Shown here: positions 19,047 to 29,502 of the stretch, in pieces
Layout of the letters: each line of letters opens with the position of its first letter
Position numbering within the stretch: position 1 is the stretch's first letter
From: Mesorhizobium sp. Root157
GTDB taxonomy: Bacteria; Pseudomonadota; Alphaproteobacteria; Rhizobiales; Rhizobiaceae
Assembly (NCBI RefSeq): GCF_001427385.1
Contig: NZ_LMGJ01000033.1
Span: forward strand, 186,001-250,000
Reading direction: 5' to 3'
DNA: 64,000 nucleotides
Notes under the pieces: generated by a model
Told to the model about the DNA's origin: nothing
The model's input: only the letters and a program-made list of their open reading frames with translations
The model's database searches: none
Translations under genes and position numbers: made by a program

Positions 19047-19909
19047 CAGCTCCTCCTGCCGAGGATGCCGTTCGGGAAGACGCATACGATCGCGATCACC
19101 GCAAGATAGAAGAAGAACTCACCATACTCCGGCACAAGATAGCGTCCGGTCGTGTCGATGGCGCCAAGAACCAGACAGGCGACCAGCGCGCCGGGTATCG
19201 AGCCGGCTCCGCCCACGGAGACGACCACCAGGAACGTCACCATATAACGCAAGGCGTAATAAGGCTCGATCGGCAACAGTTCAGCACCGACAATGCCCCC
19301 GAAAGCCGCCAGGCCAACCGCGACCGCAGAGCTGACCGCATAGACGATCTTGGTCCTTACGCCGAGCGAGGCGGCCATGGCTGCGTTGTCGACCGAAGCA
19401 CGCAGCTTGACGCCAAAGCTGGTCTTGTCGATGAGCACCCACAAGGCGCCAGCCACCACAATGCCGCAAGCGATGGCGAACAGCTTGTGTGCAGCTATCG
19501 AGCGGAAGCCGAGATCGACCGGCCCGCGCAGCGTTTCAGGCAGCGGAATGGTCTTGAGCGTCGGGCCGAAAACGTAATTGGCAATGCCGATCACGCAAAA
19601 GGTCAATCCAATCGTCATCAGCACCTGCGTCAATTCCGGAGCGCCATAGATGCGGCGGAAGAGAAAGCGTTCGATCGGAATGGCGATGAGGATAGTGCCG
19701 ACAACCGCCAGCAGAATGGCCACGCCATAGCCGAGACCGAGTATCTGGGTGGCGTAGGAGGCAATATAGCCGCCGATCATGGCAAAGGCGCCGTGTGCGA
19801 GATTGACCACGCGCATCAAGCCCATGGTTACCGACAGGCCTATCGAGATGACGAACAGCACCATGCCATAGGCAAGAGCATCGGTCCCGACACTGAAAAC
19901 GGTTTGCAT
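19046..19909 (-). CDS. Aromatic-acid ABC importer permease (LivH-like)
   Basis: 287 residues, standard LivH length, about eight hydrophobic segments. LivH elements: GLMRVVNLAHGAFAMIGGYIA near residue 30 (key NLAHGAF), FGVKLRASVDNAAMAASLG as the cytoplasmic contact loop near residue 175, and GSIPGALVACLVLGAID. It follows the binding-protein gene by 62 bp and is translationally linked to the livM-like gene. Confidence 0.9.
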   Translation of the reverse strand: MQTVFSVGTDALAYGMVLFVISIGLSVTMGLMRVVNLAHGAFAMIGGYIASYATQILGLGYGVAILLAVVGTILIAIPIERFLFRRIYGAPELTQVLMTIGLTFCVIGIANYVFGPTLKTIPLPETLRGPVDLGFRSIAAHKLFAIACGIVVAGALWVLIDKTSFGVKLRASVDNAAMAASLGVRTKIVYAVSSAVAVGLAAFGGIVGAELLPIEPYYALRYMVTFLVVVSVGGAGSIPGALVACLVLGAIDTTGRYLVPEYGEFFFYLAVIAIVCVFPNGILGRRS

Positions 19910-19971
19910 AGTTCTATCCAGCGAGGCGCCCGCGAGCCGATGGCCGCGGGCGTCGAGGTTGGAAGGACGAC

Positions 19972-21144
19972 TTACTTGGCTGCGGCCAGGCCGGGATCAC
20001 CCTGCTTCTCGAAGGTCGCAATCTCCTTGTTGTAATAGGTGCCGTCATCAGCCTTGGCGACTTCGCGCAGATAGATGTTTTGCGTGATGTGACGGGTCTC
20101 ACCATCAATCGACACAGGCCCACGCGGGCTTTCCCAAGCCATGCCTTTCACGGCATCGACAGCCTTCTGCGCATTCTGTTCGCCGCCCGTCGCCTCAATC
20201 ATCTTGTAGATGACATGCATGCCGTCATAGGCGCCAACCGAAGGGAACGACAGTTCGGCCGGGTTGCCGATGGCCTTGCGCGCCGCTTCGACGAACGTCT
20301 TGTTCTCAGGCGAGTCGTGCGAGATCGCGTAGTGGAACGTCGTCAGCATGCCGAGAGCGGAATCGCCGAGCGCCGGCAGATCGGATTCCTGCGTCAGGTC
20401 ACCGGGCGCGAGAAGCTGGATGCCCGCTCCCTTGAGGCCATTGTCGTTGTAGGATTTGACGAAGCCAAGCGTCGTCGGGCCGGAAGGCAGGAAGGCAAAC
20501 ACGGCATCGGCGCCCGAATCCTTCACCCGCTGCATGATCGGGCTGAAGTCGTTGGTCGACAGCGGCATGCGGATCGAATCCACGATCTCACCGCCCTCGG
20601 CCTTGAACGTCGTGGTGAAGGCAGCTTCAGAATCGACACCAGGCCCGTAGTCGCTGACCACCGTAATGACCTTCTTCACCCCACGTTCCTTGGCCACCTT
20701 GGCCATCGGCGCGGATGTCTGCCACAAGGTAAAGGAGGTGCGCACGACATACGGGCTTTTGGTGACGATTGCCGATGTCGCGGCGTTCATGATCACCAGC
20801 GGTACGTTGGCCTGTTCCAGCAACGGGGTCACGGCCATGGCATCCGGCGTAAAGTAAAAGCCTGCAAGGTATTGCACGCCTTCCTTGACCACCAATTCCT
20901 GCGCCAGCGCCTTTGACTGGGCCGGATCGGCCTGAGGCAAATCGCGGTAGATGATCTCGATGTCGTCATCGCCGACCTTGCTTCCGTTCAAAGCCATGTA
21001 GGCATCGATGCCGGCCTTGAAATTCTTGCCCTGGATGGCGAACGGCCCAGAGAACGGCCCCACGACACCGACCTTGACCGTATCGGCAAAGGCCGAACTG
21101 CAAAGTGCGACGGCTGCGACCGCGCTCAACAGAATCTTCTTCAT
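19972..21144 (-). CDS. Periplasmic binding protein of the aromatic-acid importer
   Basis: 390 residues. A signal peptide of 20 residues (MKKILLSAVAAVALCSSAFA) is followed by VKVGVVGPFSGPFAIQGKNF, the usual opening of LivK/HmgB-type binding proteins. It delivers the substrate to the permeases encoded immediately after. Being embedded between pobA and pcaIJF strongly suggests protocatechuate or 4-hydroxybenzoate as ligand (inference; PcaM of S. meliloti is the closest known precedent). A degenerate PcaQ-like box lies 109 bp upstream of its start, so it may have its own inducible promoter. Confidence 0.88.
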   Translation of the reverse strand: MKKILLSAVAAVALCSSAFADTVKVGVVGPFSGPFAIQGKNFKAGIDAYMALNGSKVGDDDIEIIYRDLPQADPAQSKALAQELVVKEGVQYLAGFYFTPDAMAVTPLLEQANVPLVIMNAATSAIVTKSPYVVRTSFTLWQTSAPMAKVAKERGVKKVITVVSDYGPGVDSEAAFTTTFKAEGGEIVDSIRMPLSTNDFSPIMQRVKDSGADAVFAFLPSGPTTLGFVKSYNDNGLKGAGIQLLAPGDLTQESDLPALGDSALGMLTTFHYAISHDSPENKTFVEAARKAIGNPAELSFPSVGAYDGMHVIYKMIEATGGEQNAQKAVDAVKGMAWESPRGPVSIDGETRHITQNIYLREVAKADDGTYYNKEIATFEKQGDPGLAAAK

Positions 21145-21253
21145 GTTTCCTCCACCATGTTTGCCGGCTCTGGTTCGCAGCCGTGCACTCCCCTTCTCGT
21201 TGCAAATGTCATCTTCAAAACGGTAATGTAAAATGAAAAGAAATGAGGAACAT

Positions 21254-21269
21254 ATAATCTACAGGCTAT
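21254..21269 (-). promoter_or_regulatory. Candidate degenerate PcaQ box upstream of the importer
   Basis: ATAATC-TACA-GGCTAT differs by one base in each half from the symmetric PcaQ pattern ATAACC-N4-GGTTAT, and is framed by TATA on both sides. It lies between the pobA stop and the binding-protein start, 109 bp upstream of the latter. Weak on its own, but in S. meliloti the equivalent transporter is controlled by PcaQ. The 146-bp gap is also unusually AT-rich, as promoters are. Confidence 0.4.
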
Positions 21270-21290
21270 ATCTTTGATTGAAGCCTGCCT

Positions 21291-22559
<1,269 letters not shown>

Positions 22560-23612
22560 TTACGTGCCTATGGTGCCGATCTGCCCGAGAAGTGACGCCG
22601 CATGCCTGAGAGCGCCGGCGGTGGCGGCAACCATCTGCGGCAGCAGCAGCCATTCCAATGTCCAGGCAGCACCCGAACGCTCCTGTTCGTGCACGAGTGC
22701 CTGATGCATGCCGGAAAGCTGTGTGGCGTTGAACCGCGCCAGCGCGACCAGAACCTCCGCAGCAACCGGGTTATGCTTGTGCGGCATGGCGGAAGACCTG
22801 CCGCCGCCGGTAAGCTCGATTTCGCCGCCTGTCTGCGCCATCAGGGCAATGTCCTGCCCGATCTTGCCGAGACTGGCGGTAACAAGCGACAAAATCCCGG
22901 CGAACTCGGCAATTCGGTCGCGCTGGCTGTGCCATTGCGGCGCGTCCGCGAGCCCGAGCTTTTCCGCCAGCGACGCCCGCACGGCAGGTCCTTTTCCTCC
23001 AAGCTTGTCGAGCGTGCCGACAGCGCCGCCGAACTGTACGGCCAGAAGCGAATGTTTTTGCGTTTCCAACCTGACGTGATGGCGCGACAGCGGCTCCCGC
23101 CACGCTTGAAGGCGATCCGACACCTTGATCGGGAGGGCCGGCTGCATACGCGTCCTGGCCATCAGCTTTCGGCTGGAGCAGCGGGCCTCAAGCTCGGCAA
23201 GCCCTTCGATAATTTGCGATAGCGCGGCTTCAAGATGCGTGACGGTCGGCTTCAGCCGCAGCACAAGACCGGTATCGATCGCGTCCTGGCTGGTAGCCCC
23301 GAAATGCACCGCCTTGTCATGCGGCTTGCCGACCGCCTCGCGCAACTGCCTGACCAGTTCCGGCACCACCACGCCGTCTTGGCCGACCCGCTCGCGCAAG
23401 GCGGCCATATCCGGCTTGAACGTCTTGCATGCGGCCACGATTGCAGCCGCAGCTTCCGCTTCGACAATTCCATTGGCCGCTTCCGCCACGGCCAGCGCCC
23501 GTTCGAAGTCGAGGATCGCCGATATTTCGGCCTCGACCGAGAAGTACCGCGCGATCTTCTCGTCTCCGACAAGGCTGGACAGGAGCAAATGATCGAAAGG
23601 AGAAAAGGACAT
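22560..23612 (-). CDS. pcaB: 3-carboxy-cis,cis-muconate cycloisomerase
   Basis: 350 residues, the short alphaproteobacterial form (Pseudomonas PcaB is about 450). Belongs to the fumarase/aspartase superfamily; the signature loop is GGGRSSAMPHKHNPV near residue 265, and the conserved KAVHFGATSQDAIDTG is near residue 100. It lactonises 3-carboxymuconate to 4-carboxymuconolactone, the step after ring cleavage. It follows pcaG by 20 bp and is the last gene of the classical pcaDCHGB set. Confidence 0.94.
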   Translation of the reverse strand: MSFSPFDHLLLSSLVGDEKIARYFSVEAEISAILDFERALAVAEAANGIVEAEAAAAIVAACKTFKPDMAALRERVGQDGVVVPELVRQLREAVGKPHDKAVHFGATSQDAIDTGLVLRLKPTVTHLEAALSQIIEGLAELEARCSSRKLMARTRMQPALPIKVSDRLQAWREPLSRHHVRLETQKHSLLAVQFGGAVGTLDKLGGKGPAVRASLAEKLGLADAPQWHSQRDRIAEFAGILSLVTASLGKIGQDIALMAQTGGEIELTGGGRSSAMPHKHNPVAAEVLVALARFNATQLSGMHQALVHEQERSGAAWTLEWLLLPQMVAATAGALRHAASLLGQIGTIGT

Positions 23613-23632
23613 GGCGGCCCGAATGCTGCAAA

Positions 23633-24250
23633 TCAGATATCGAAGAAGACGGTTTCCTTCTCCCCCTGGAGATGGATGTCGAACACATAGGTTCCATCGT
23701 CCGCCCGCTCGGCAATCAAGGTCGATACACGAGCCTTGTGTTCGATACGGGTCAGGATCGGGTCTTCGGCATTGGCTTTTTCCTCCTCAGGAAAATACAT
23801 GCGCGTGTGCAGACCGATATTGATACCGCGCGCCACGATCCAGAACGTTATATGCGGCGCCATCCGCCGGCCGTCCTTGAACGGCACGCGCCCCGGCTTC
23901 ACAGTGTCAAACACGCATTCGCCGCTTTCCATGTCGGTGGCCTTGCGGCCCCAACCGGTGAAGTTCGGATCGGATGTCCCACGCATTTCAGTGGGCGAAT
24001 TGTAGAGCCCCTCGGCATCGGCTTGCCAGATTTCGACCAGCGCGTCCCTGAGCGGGGTGCCGGTGCCATCGAAGATACGGGCGTGCACGGTGATCCGTTC
24101 ACCCCTGGTCCTGTCATTGACCATGCTCGCACCGAGATCTTCGGCGTAGACACCTTCAATGCCGCAAAAATTCGGTGTCAGTCCGATGTGGACATAAGGC
24201 CCGGCTGTCTGAGACGGCGATTCCTTAAGGCGATCGAGCGGCTGCGCCAT
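23633..24250 (-). CDS. pcaG: Protocatechuate 3,4-dioxygenase, alpha subunit
   Basis: 205 residues from ATG 24250, overlapping the pcaH stop as TGATG; the longer frame to 24415 is inside pcaH. Intradiol dioxygenase fold: GPYVHIGLTPNF near residue 16, ALVEIWQADAEGLYNSP, and MAPHITFWIVARGINIGLHTRMYF near residue 135. As expected for the alpha subunit, it lacks the full set of iron ligands. With PcaH it opens the protocatechuate ring between the two hydroxyls. Confidence 0.94.
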   Translation of the reverse strand: MAQPLDRLKESPSQTAGPYVHIGLTPNFCGIEGVYAEDLGASMVNDRTRGERITVHARIFDGTGTPLRDALVEIWQADAEGLYNSPTEMRGTSDPNFTGWGRKATDMESGECVFDTVKPGRVPFKDGRRMAPHITFWIVARGINIGLHTRMYFPEEEKANAEDPILTRIEHKARVSTLIAERADDGTYVFDIHLQGEKETVFFDI

Positions 24251-25005
24251 CAATTGCCCTCCAGCCGGTTTTCGAACAAAGACGAGCGTCGCCCGCGCAG
24301 CACGATGTCGAACTTGTAGGCACATGCGTCCATGGGGATCGTTGCCTGCATGTCGAGCGTAGCGATCAGTGTTTCGACCGCAGCCTTGTCGGGAATGGTG
24401 TTGACGATGGGGCATCGCCAGATCAGCGGATCACCCTCGAAATACATCTGGGTGATGAGGCGCTGGGCGAAGCCGTGGCCGAACACGGAAAAATGGATAT
24501 GGGCGGGACGCCAATCATTGACACCGTTCGGCCAGGGGTATGGGCCGGGCTTGATGGTGCGGAAGGCATAATTTCCCTCCTCGTCGGTGATTGTGCGCCC
24601 GCAACCGCCGAAGTTCGGGTCGAGAGCGGCCAGATAGCCTTCCTTCTTGTGGCGATAGCGCCCCCCGGCGTTGGCCTGCCAGAACTCCAGCAGCGCACCT
24701 GACACACCCTTGCCGCGCTCGTCGAGCACACGCCCATAGACGACGATGCGCGGACCGACGGCACTCTCCCCGGCCCTGGCAAAATTGTGGATCAGATCGT
24801 TGTCGAGTTCGCCCAGAACATGGTGGCCGAAGACGGGCCCGTTGATTTCCGACAGGCTATTGTCGAGTGACAGCAGCGCCTTTTGCGGCGAACGCAGGAC
24901 CGAGGTCTTGTAGCCGGGCGTAAGGGCCGGCGCATGCCACGCTCGATCCCGCTGGAAGAAGGCGCCGGTCTCGAGCTTGTGGTTTGGCAACCGTTCAGCC
25001 CCCAT
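24250..25005 (-). CDS. pcaH: Protocatechuate 3,4-dioxygenase, beta subunit
   Basis: 251 residues from ATG 25005 ([11 protein letters not shown]), overlapping the pcaC end by 11 bp; an upstream start at 25038 is less likely. This is the catalytic subunit. The four ferric-iron ligands can be placed: tyrosine in GGRYRHK, tyrosine in IKPGPYPW, and two histidines in [24 protein letters not shown] and MYFEGDPLI are further family motifs. It cleaves protocatechuate with oxygen to 3-carboxy-cis,cis-muconate together with PcaG. Confidence 0.95.
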   Translation of the reverse strand: MGAERLPNHKLETGAFFQRDRAWHAPALTPGYKTSVLRSPQKALLSLDNSLSEINGPVFGHHVLGELDNDLIHNFARAGESAVGPRIVVYGRVLDERGKGVSGALLEFWQANAGGRYRHKKEGYLAALDPNFGGCGRTITDEEGNYAFRTIKPGPYPWPNGVNDWRPAHIHFSVFGHGFAQRLITQMYFEGDPLIWRCPIVNTIPDKAAVETLIATLDMQATIPMDACAYKFDIVLRGRRSSLFENRLEGN

Positions 25006-25411
25006 CGTGGTTTCCGTCCGTAGCATCCATTTCCACAAATACCTGCTTGGCTATCTTTATCGCACGATTGGCCGCCGGCACGCCGGCATAGACGGCGACA
25101 TGCAGGAAGGCCTCGCAGATGTCCTCGCGGGAAGCGCCCGTATTGGCAGTTGCCCGTACATGCATGGCGACTTCTTCATCATGGCCGAGAGCCGCCAGCA
25201 GCGCCAGGGTCACGATGGAGCGCTCCCGCTTCGTCCAGCCCGGCCGCGACCACACGCTGCCCCAAGCGGCTTCGGTAATCAGTTCCTGGAAGGGTCGGTC
25301 GAAATCGGTGGAGATGCGTTCGGCGTTGTCGACATGCCGGTCGCCCAGCACCGAGCGCCTGACGGCGAGCCCTTCCCGATACCTGTTCGAGTGCCGAGGT
25401 TGCTCACCCAT
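24995..25411 (-). CDS. pcaC: 4-carboxymuconolactone decarboxylase
   Basis: 138 residues, typical of stand-alone PcaC (not fused to PcaD as in some actinobacteria). AhpD-like helical fold: [46 protein letters not shown] (near residue 65-90) and [22 protein letters not shown]. Decarboxylates 4-carboxymuconolactone to 3-oxoadipate enol-lactone. It overlaps pcaD by 8 bp and pcaH by 11 bp, a translationally coupled operon. Confidence 0.94.
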   Translation of the reverse strand: MGEQPRHSNRYREGLAVRRSVLGDRHVDNAERISTDFDRPFQELITEAAWGSVWSRPGWTKRERSIVTLALLAALGHDEEVAMHVRATANTGASREDICEAFLHVAVYAGVPAANRAIKIAKQVFVEMDATDGNHDGG

Positions 25412-26213
25412 TTCGGCTTTCTCCGGAAGAAATGTCAGACAGGAAAGTTCGGATCAACCCGGTCAGGGCCTCGGGTTGCTCGACGCAAGGAATGTGCCCG
25501 GCATTCGCAACGACCTCGAACCGTGAGCCGGGAATCAGATCGGCCATGCTCCGAACGAGGTCCGGCGGCGTCGAGCCGTCCTGATCTCCTGCCAGGCAAA
25601 GCGCTGGAACGGAGAGGCTTCTTGCGGTCTGGGTATAGTCGGCGTCGCGAAGCGCCGCGCATGTGCCTGCATAGCCAGCGACGGCCTGGCGCGCCAGCAT
25701 GTTGCGGTAGCCGGCCAGTTCCGCCTTGCGTTGCGTGTGGAAGGCGGGCGTGAACCAGACCTTCAAGATACCGTCCGTAATCGCCTCCATGCCGCTTTTC
25801 TCGACAGTCGCGATGCGGGCGTTCCAGCCTTCGGCCGTGCCGATCTTGTGGGCCGTATCACAAAGGAGGATACCGTCGACCATTTCCGGCCGGCGTTTGT
25901 AGAAGCCCAATGCAACCAGTCCGCCCACGGACAGGCCGCACAGTACAACCTGCCGGATGCCAAGCCTGTCGATCAGACCGACGAGATCATCGACATGATC
26001 TTCGATCGAATAAGGGGAAACACCGATATCGGACAAACCGTGGCCGCGCTTGTCATAGGCCAATGTCGAGACATTTCCTGCTAGCCGCTCGACGACATCC
26101 GTCCAGATACGGAAGTCGGTTCCAAGAGAATTGATGAAAACGACGTGGCGGCTGGCTTTTGACGGTCGATGCGAAAAATGCAGCGTCGTGCCGCCTATGT
26201 CGATGAATTGCAC
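25404..26213 (-). CDS. pcaD: 3-oxoadipate enol-lactonase
   Basis: 269 residues from a GTG start at 26213, supported by GAGGAG 8 nt upstream. Alpha/beta hydrolase: oxyanion region FINSLGTDFRIW, nucleophile Ser95 in GLSVGG, the acid in LAGDQDGSTPP, and the catalytic histidine in NAGHIPCVEQP. It hydrolyses the enol-lactone to 3-oxoadipate. First gene of the pca block, divergent from pcaQ with a 96-bp shared promoter region that contains a near-consensus PcaQ site. Confidence 0.94.
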   Translation of the reverse strand: MQFIDIGGTTLHFSHRPSKASRHVVFINSLGTDFRIWTDVVERLAGNVSTLAYDKRGHGLSDIGVSPYSIEDHVDDLVGLIDRLGIRQVVLCGLSVGGLVALGFYKRRPEMVDGILLCDTAHKIGTAEGWNARIATVEKSGMEAITDGILKVWFTPAFHTQRKAELAGYRNMLARQAVAGYAGTCAALRDADYTQTARSLSVPALCLAGDQDGSTPPDLVRSMADLIPGSRFEVVANAGHIPCVEQPEALTGLIRTFLSDISSGESRNG

Positions 26214-26284
26214 TGTTGGTTCTCCTCGTGGGCGACAGTGAATTAGTTGGTTGGTTTGGTAAAATGATATTTTGTGGCCTTCCC

Positions 26285-26300
26285 TTAACTGTCAGGTTAT
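26285..26300 (-). promoter_or_regulatory. PcaQ binding site in the pcaD-pcaQ promoter region
   Basis: Read on the pcaD strand, ATAACC-TGAC-AGTTAA matches the PcaQ consensus ATAACC-N4-GGTTAA known from Agrobacterium and Sinorhizobium except for one base. It ends 71 bp upstream of the pcaD start and 9 bp upstream of the pcaQ ATG, a position that fits both activation of pcaD and self-control of pcaQ. Confidence 0.8.
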
Positions 26301-26309
26301 ACGTCAGCC

Positions 26310-27230
26310 ATGATTGAAAACCGCGTACGGTTCCGCCATCTGCAAACATTCCTTGAGGTCGCGCGGCAAAAAAGCGTGGTCAAGGCGGCAGGCATTCTCA
26401 ACGTCAGCCAGCCGGCAGTGACCAAGACCATCCGTGAACTGGAAGATGCGCTTGGCGTCGCGGTCATTGAACGAGACGGACGTGGCATTCGCATCACACG
26501 CTCGGGCGAGATATTCATGCAGCACGCAGGCGCTGCGATCACTGCTCTGCGGCATGGCATCGATTCAGTCACCAATCCCAGCATGGAAGCCGGGCCACCG
26601 ATCCGCATCGGCGCGCTACCGACCGTATCTGTCCATATCATGCCGCTCGCCATGAACCTGTTCCTGAAGGAAGATACCGGAGCCACGATAAAGATCGTTA
26701 CCGGCGAGAATGCCGTGCTGCTCGAACAGTTGCGGCTGGGCGATCTCGATCTCGTCGTCGGCAGGCTGGCCGCGCCCGAGAAGATGACCGGCTTCTTCTT
26801 CGAGCACCTTTATTCCGAACAGGTGGTTTTTGTAGTGCGGGCCGGCCACCCGCTGCTTCAGGGTGACCAGAACGTGTTCACGAAACTGGGTGATTATCCG
26901 GTTCTGGTTCCAACGCGAGAGTCCGTCATACGCCCCGTCGTCGATCGTTTTTTCATCGCCAATGGCGTGGCGAGCATCCCCACCAAGATCGAAACAGTGT
27001 CCGATTCCTTCGGGCGGGCCTTCCTGCTCCAGAGCGATGCGATATGGATCATCTCGCACGGCGTGGTCAGTGAGGACATCCGTGCGGGAACGCTCGTCAG
27101 GCTCCCGGCCGATACCGGCGACACAAGGGGAGCGGTGGGATTGACCATGCGCACCGACAAGCCGCCATCCGCGGCTTTCTCCATACTCCTGCGGACCATT
27201 CGCGAGGCGTCAACGCAAAAGGGCGGATGA
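26310..27230 (+). CDS. pcaQ: LysR-family activator of the pca operon
   Basis: 306 residues. N-terminal winged helix-turn-helix (about 5-65: FRHLQTFLEVARQKSVVKAAGILNVSQPAVTKTI) and a C-terminal effector domain of the PBP2 fold (about 95-300). The divergent position next to pcaD and the PcaQ box between them identify it; known orthologues respond to 4-carboxymuconolactone. Start ATG 26310 leaves an unusually short distance to the operator and no obvious Shine-Dalgarno sequence. Confidence 0.92.
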   Translation: MIENRVRFRHLQTFLEVARQKSVVKAAGILNVSQPAVTKTIRELEDALGVAVIERDGRGIRITRSGEIFMQHAGAAITALRHGIDSVTNPSMEAGPPIRIGALPTVSVHIMPLAMNLFLKEDTGATIKIVTGENAVLLEQLRLGDLDLVVGRLAAPEKMTGFFFEHLYSEQVVFVVRAGHPLLQGDQNVFTKLGDYPVLVPTRESVIRPVVDRFFIANGVASIPTKIETVSDSFGRAFLLQSDAIWIISHGVVSEDIRAGTLVRLPADTGDTRGAVGLTMRTDKPPSAAFSILLRTIREASTQKGG

Positions 27231-27254
27231 CCTAGGGTCGGCACTATCATGAAT

Positions 27255-27298
27255 GCGCCACTAGGTCGTGGTCTTTCAGGTTCTCTGGCTGCTCCATG
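27255..27298. repeat. Possible decayed half copy of the two-hairpin intergenic repeat
   Basis: The stretch with GGTCGTGGTCTTTCAGG and TCTCTGGCTGCT resembles the first half of the repeat at 62964-63003 (GTCGCGATCTTTCAGATTCG). Similarity is by eye only. It lies between the convergent pcaQ and D,D-carboxypeptidase genes. Confidence 0.3.
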
Positions 27299-28183
27299 CT
27301 ATCGGTCAGAAAAGGCAAACTGCGGCTTGGCCGGCGATGGCGACAGCGCCCGCTGCAACAGCATCTCGGCGTGGGCGTTGCGCTCGCGTGCGCTGTCGGC
27401 TCCCATCACGACCACCACGAGGCGCTTGCCCCCAGCGTCGTAGGAGGTGACGATATTGAAGCCGGAAGCGCGGATGTAGCCCGTCTTGATGCCATCGACG
27501 CCGGGCACGCGCCCGAGCATATCGTTGTGGCCGCGCACCAACTTGCCGCGAAACATGAAATCGGTCGCTGAGAAGTAATAGTAGTACTGCGGAAAGTGCG
27601 TGCGCAGCGCCAGGCCAAGCACGGCCATGTCGCGCGCCGTCGTATGCTGGGCCTCGTCCGGAAGTCCCGACGCATTGCGAAAGACGGTGCCGCGCATGCC
27701 GACCTGTCTGGCCTTGGCCGTCATGGCAGCGGCGAACGCCTCTTCGCTGCCGCCCAGATATTCGGCGACGGCCACCGCGACGTCATTGGCGGACTTGACC
27801 GCCAAGGCGCGGATTGCCGTATCCACATCGATCGTCTCGCCGGGGCGGAAGCGCAACTTGGTCGGTGGCTGCGATGCGGCATGCACGGAAACCGGCATCT
27901 GCGTCTCCTTCGTCAGCCGCCCCGACTCCAAGGCTTCGAACATCAGGTAAAGCGTCATCATCTTGGTAAGCGAGGCCGGAAAGCGCGGCGCTGTCGAGTT
28001 CATCTCGAAAAGCTGCTTGCCGGTCCGGGCATCCACCACGATCGCCGCATATTTCTGCGGCGAGGCAGGCACGCTCAACACCTGCTCTGGCGTGGATGAT
28101 GTTGTGCAGCCGCTTACCAACGCCAGCAGGGCGAAGGATGCGACAATCTTCTGAAACAGGGTGAATAGGCGTGCGCTGGACAA
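27299..28183 (-). CDS. D-alanyl-D-alanine carboxypeptidase lipoprotein (peptidase S11)
   Basis: 294 residues. Trims terminal D-alanine from peptidoglycan pentapeptides in the periplasm. The penicillin-binding motifs are in order: SLTK (Ser71-Lys74), SAN near residue 130 and KTG near residue 235. The N terminus has a hydrophobic segment ending LVSGC with Cys26, a lipobox, so it is probably anchored as a lipoprotein rather than by the C-terminal amphipathic helix of DacA. It is shorter than DacA (about 400) because it lacks the C-terminal beta domain. Convergent with pcaQ. Confidence 0.88.
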   Translation of the reverse strand: MSSARLFTLFQKIVASFALLALVSGCTTSSTPEQVLSVPASPQKYAAIVVDARTGKQLFEMNSTAPRFPASLTKMMTLYLMFEALESGRLTKETQMPVSVHAASQPPTKLRFRPGETIDVDTAIRALAVKSANDVAVAVAEYLGGSEEAFAAAMTAKARQVGMRGTVFRNASGLPDEAQHTTARDMAVLGLALRTHFPQYYYYFSATDFMFRGKLVRGHNDMLGRVPGVDGIKTGYIRASGFNIVTSYDAGGKRLVVVVMGADSARERNAHAEMLLQRALSPSPAKPQFAFSDR

Positions 28184-28346
28184 GATTGCATCTGCGTTGA
28201 TTCAAGAAGTGGCGCGAACCTAGCTTAACGAATTTGCCGCGTCTATTTGGTTCGCTTGCCACCGACATGTCGATGGTGAATTGCTGTGGGCAAAGCCCGG
28301 CTGCCTTGTCTTTGGATTGGTGGACGGAGTTATCAAGGGAGTTGGA

Positions 28347-29426
28347 ATGGACATCGTCACGCTCGAAGCCAAGGGAATTCACGTTTCGATCGATCTTGCG
28401 GTGGGCCATCTGGCCGACCTCGTCATCGAGAGGGAAGGCCGCAAACTGAAGCCGCTACACCGGGCACCATGGGCCGATGGGCCACCGGATCTGCTGCCGG
28501 TTCATCTTCCGGAAGGCGTGCGGCGCCTTTCGGGGGATTTCTTGTGTGCGCCGTTCTCACGCAGCGACGTGGAAGACGCGCCGCTACACGGTTGGCCGGC
28601 CAACAGCGCCTGGAATCTTGTCGACAGCGCCGCAACCGACGATGGCTGGCGAGCCGTTTTTCGGCTGCGCCGCAAAGTCATGGGCGCAACCGTGGAAAAA
28701 ACCCTCGTTTTGCGCGACCACCATCCGTTTCTCTATCAGGAGCACATCTTCGCAGGAGGTGCCGGCGCGATTTCCGTCGCCCACCATACGATGACGAGCA
28801 TGAGCCAGGGCGGCCGCCTGGCATTTTCGCCAAAGCGGCTGGCTGTCACGCCTGAGGAAGCGCCAGAAGCAGATCCTGCGCGCGGCCGGTCCCTGCTTGT
28901 CTATCCGGCCCGCTCCGCAAATCTGCAGCACTTTCCGACGATCGACGGCACGGCCTTCGACCTGACCGAGTACGGGGCGAACGGTCGTCATGAAGATTTC
29001 GTCACGCTGGTCGAAGCTGACGGAAACAGCCTCGGTTGGGCGGCGGTTGCCCGCAAGGCAGAGGCCGATCTTGTGCTGACGCTGAAGAACTCCGCCGAAC
29101 TTCCCGTGACGATGCTGTGGATCAGCAATGGCGGGCGTAACTATGCCCCGTGGAACGGACGGGGCGGCGTCATCGGCATCGAGGACGCGCGCGCCGCTAT
29201 CGGCCATGCCGCATCGCTGAGCGACAACTGGTTGAAGCGCGAAGGCGTAGCCACGGCCTTCGATCTCGGCGGACAGGTCACGTTCCGACAGGTTATCGGT
29301 GCCTTGCCGCTAGAGACATTCGGCGTGCCGCAGCGCATCGATGCGGCAAAGGGCTGTCTGCGCATGTCGACCGAGCAAGGCGCGGTGCGGGAAGTTCCAT
29401 TCGACGAACAATTCCTGCGAGCATAG
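28347..29426 (+). CDS. Hypothetical protein, galactose-mutarotase-like fold suspected
   Basis: 359 residues from ATG 28347 (MDIVTLEAKG), with AAGGGAG upstream; the frame opens earlier at 28281 without a good start. No signal peptide. The pattern of many short beta strands, an HHTMTSMSQGG segment near residue 150, and acidic/aromatic patches such as HHPFLYQEHIF recall aldose-1-epimerase-like sugar-binding proteins, but I cannot name the family with certainty. It precedes a small P-loop kinase by 76 bp, so the two may act on a sugar or its phosphate. Confidence 0.65.
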   Translation: MDIVTLEAKGIHVSIDLAVGHLADLVIEREGRKLKPLHRAPWADGPPDLLPVHLPEGVRRLSGDFLCAPFSRSDVEDAPLHGWPANSAWNLVDSAATDDGWRAVFRLRRKVMGATVEKTLVLRDHHPFLYQEHIFAGGAGAISVAHHTMTSMSQGGRLAFSPKRLAVTPEEAPEADPARGRSLLVYPARSANLQHFPTIDGTAFDLTEYGANGRHEDFVTLVEADGNSLGWAAVARKAEADLVLTLKNSAELPVTMLWISNGGRNYAPWNGRGGVIGIEDARAAIGHAASLSDNWLKREGVATAFDLGGQVTFRQVIGALPLETFGVPQRIDAAKGCLRMSTEQGAVREVPFDEQFLRA

Positions 29427-29502
29427 ACAATGCCGGCACCCGTTTGATTTGAAAATAGCCGCAATCTGTGGACACAGTATCGCGGCCCACGAGCAAGAGA
29501 TC

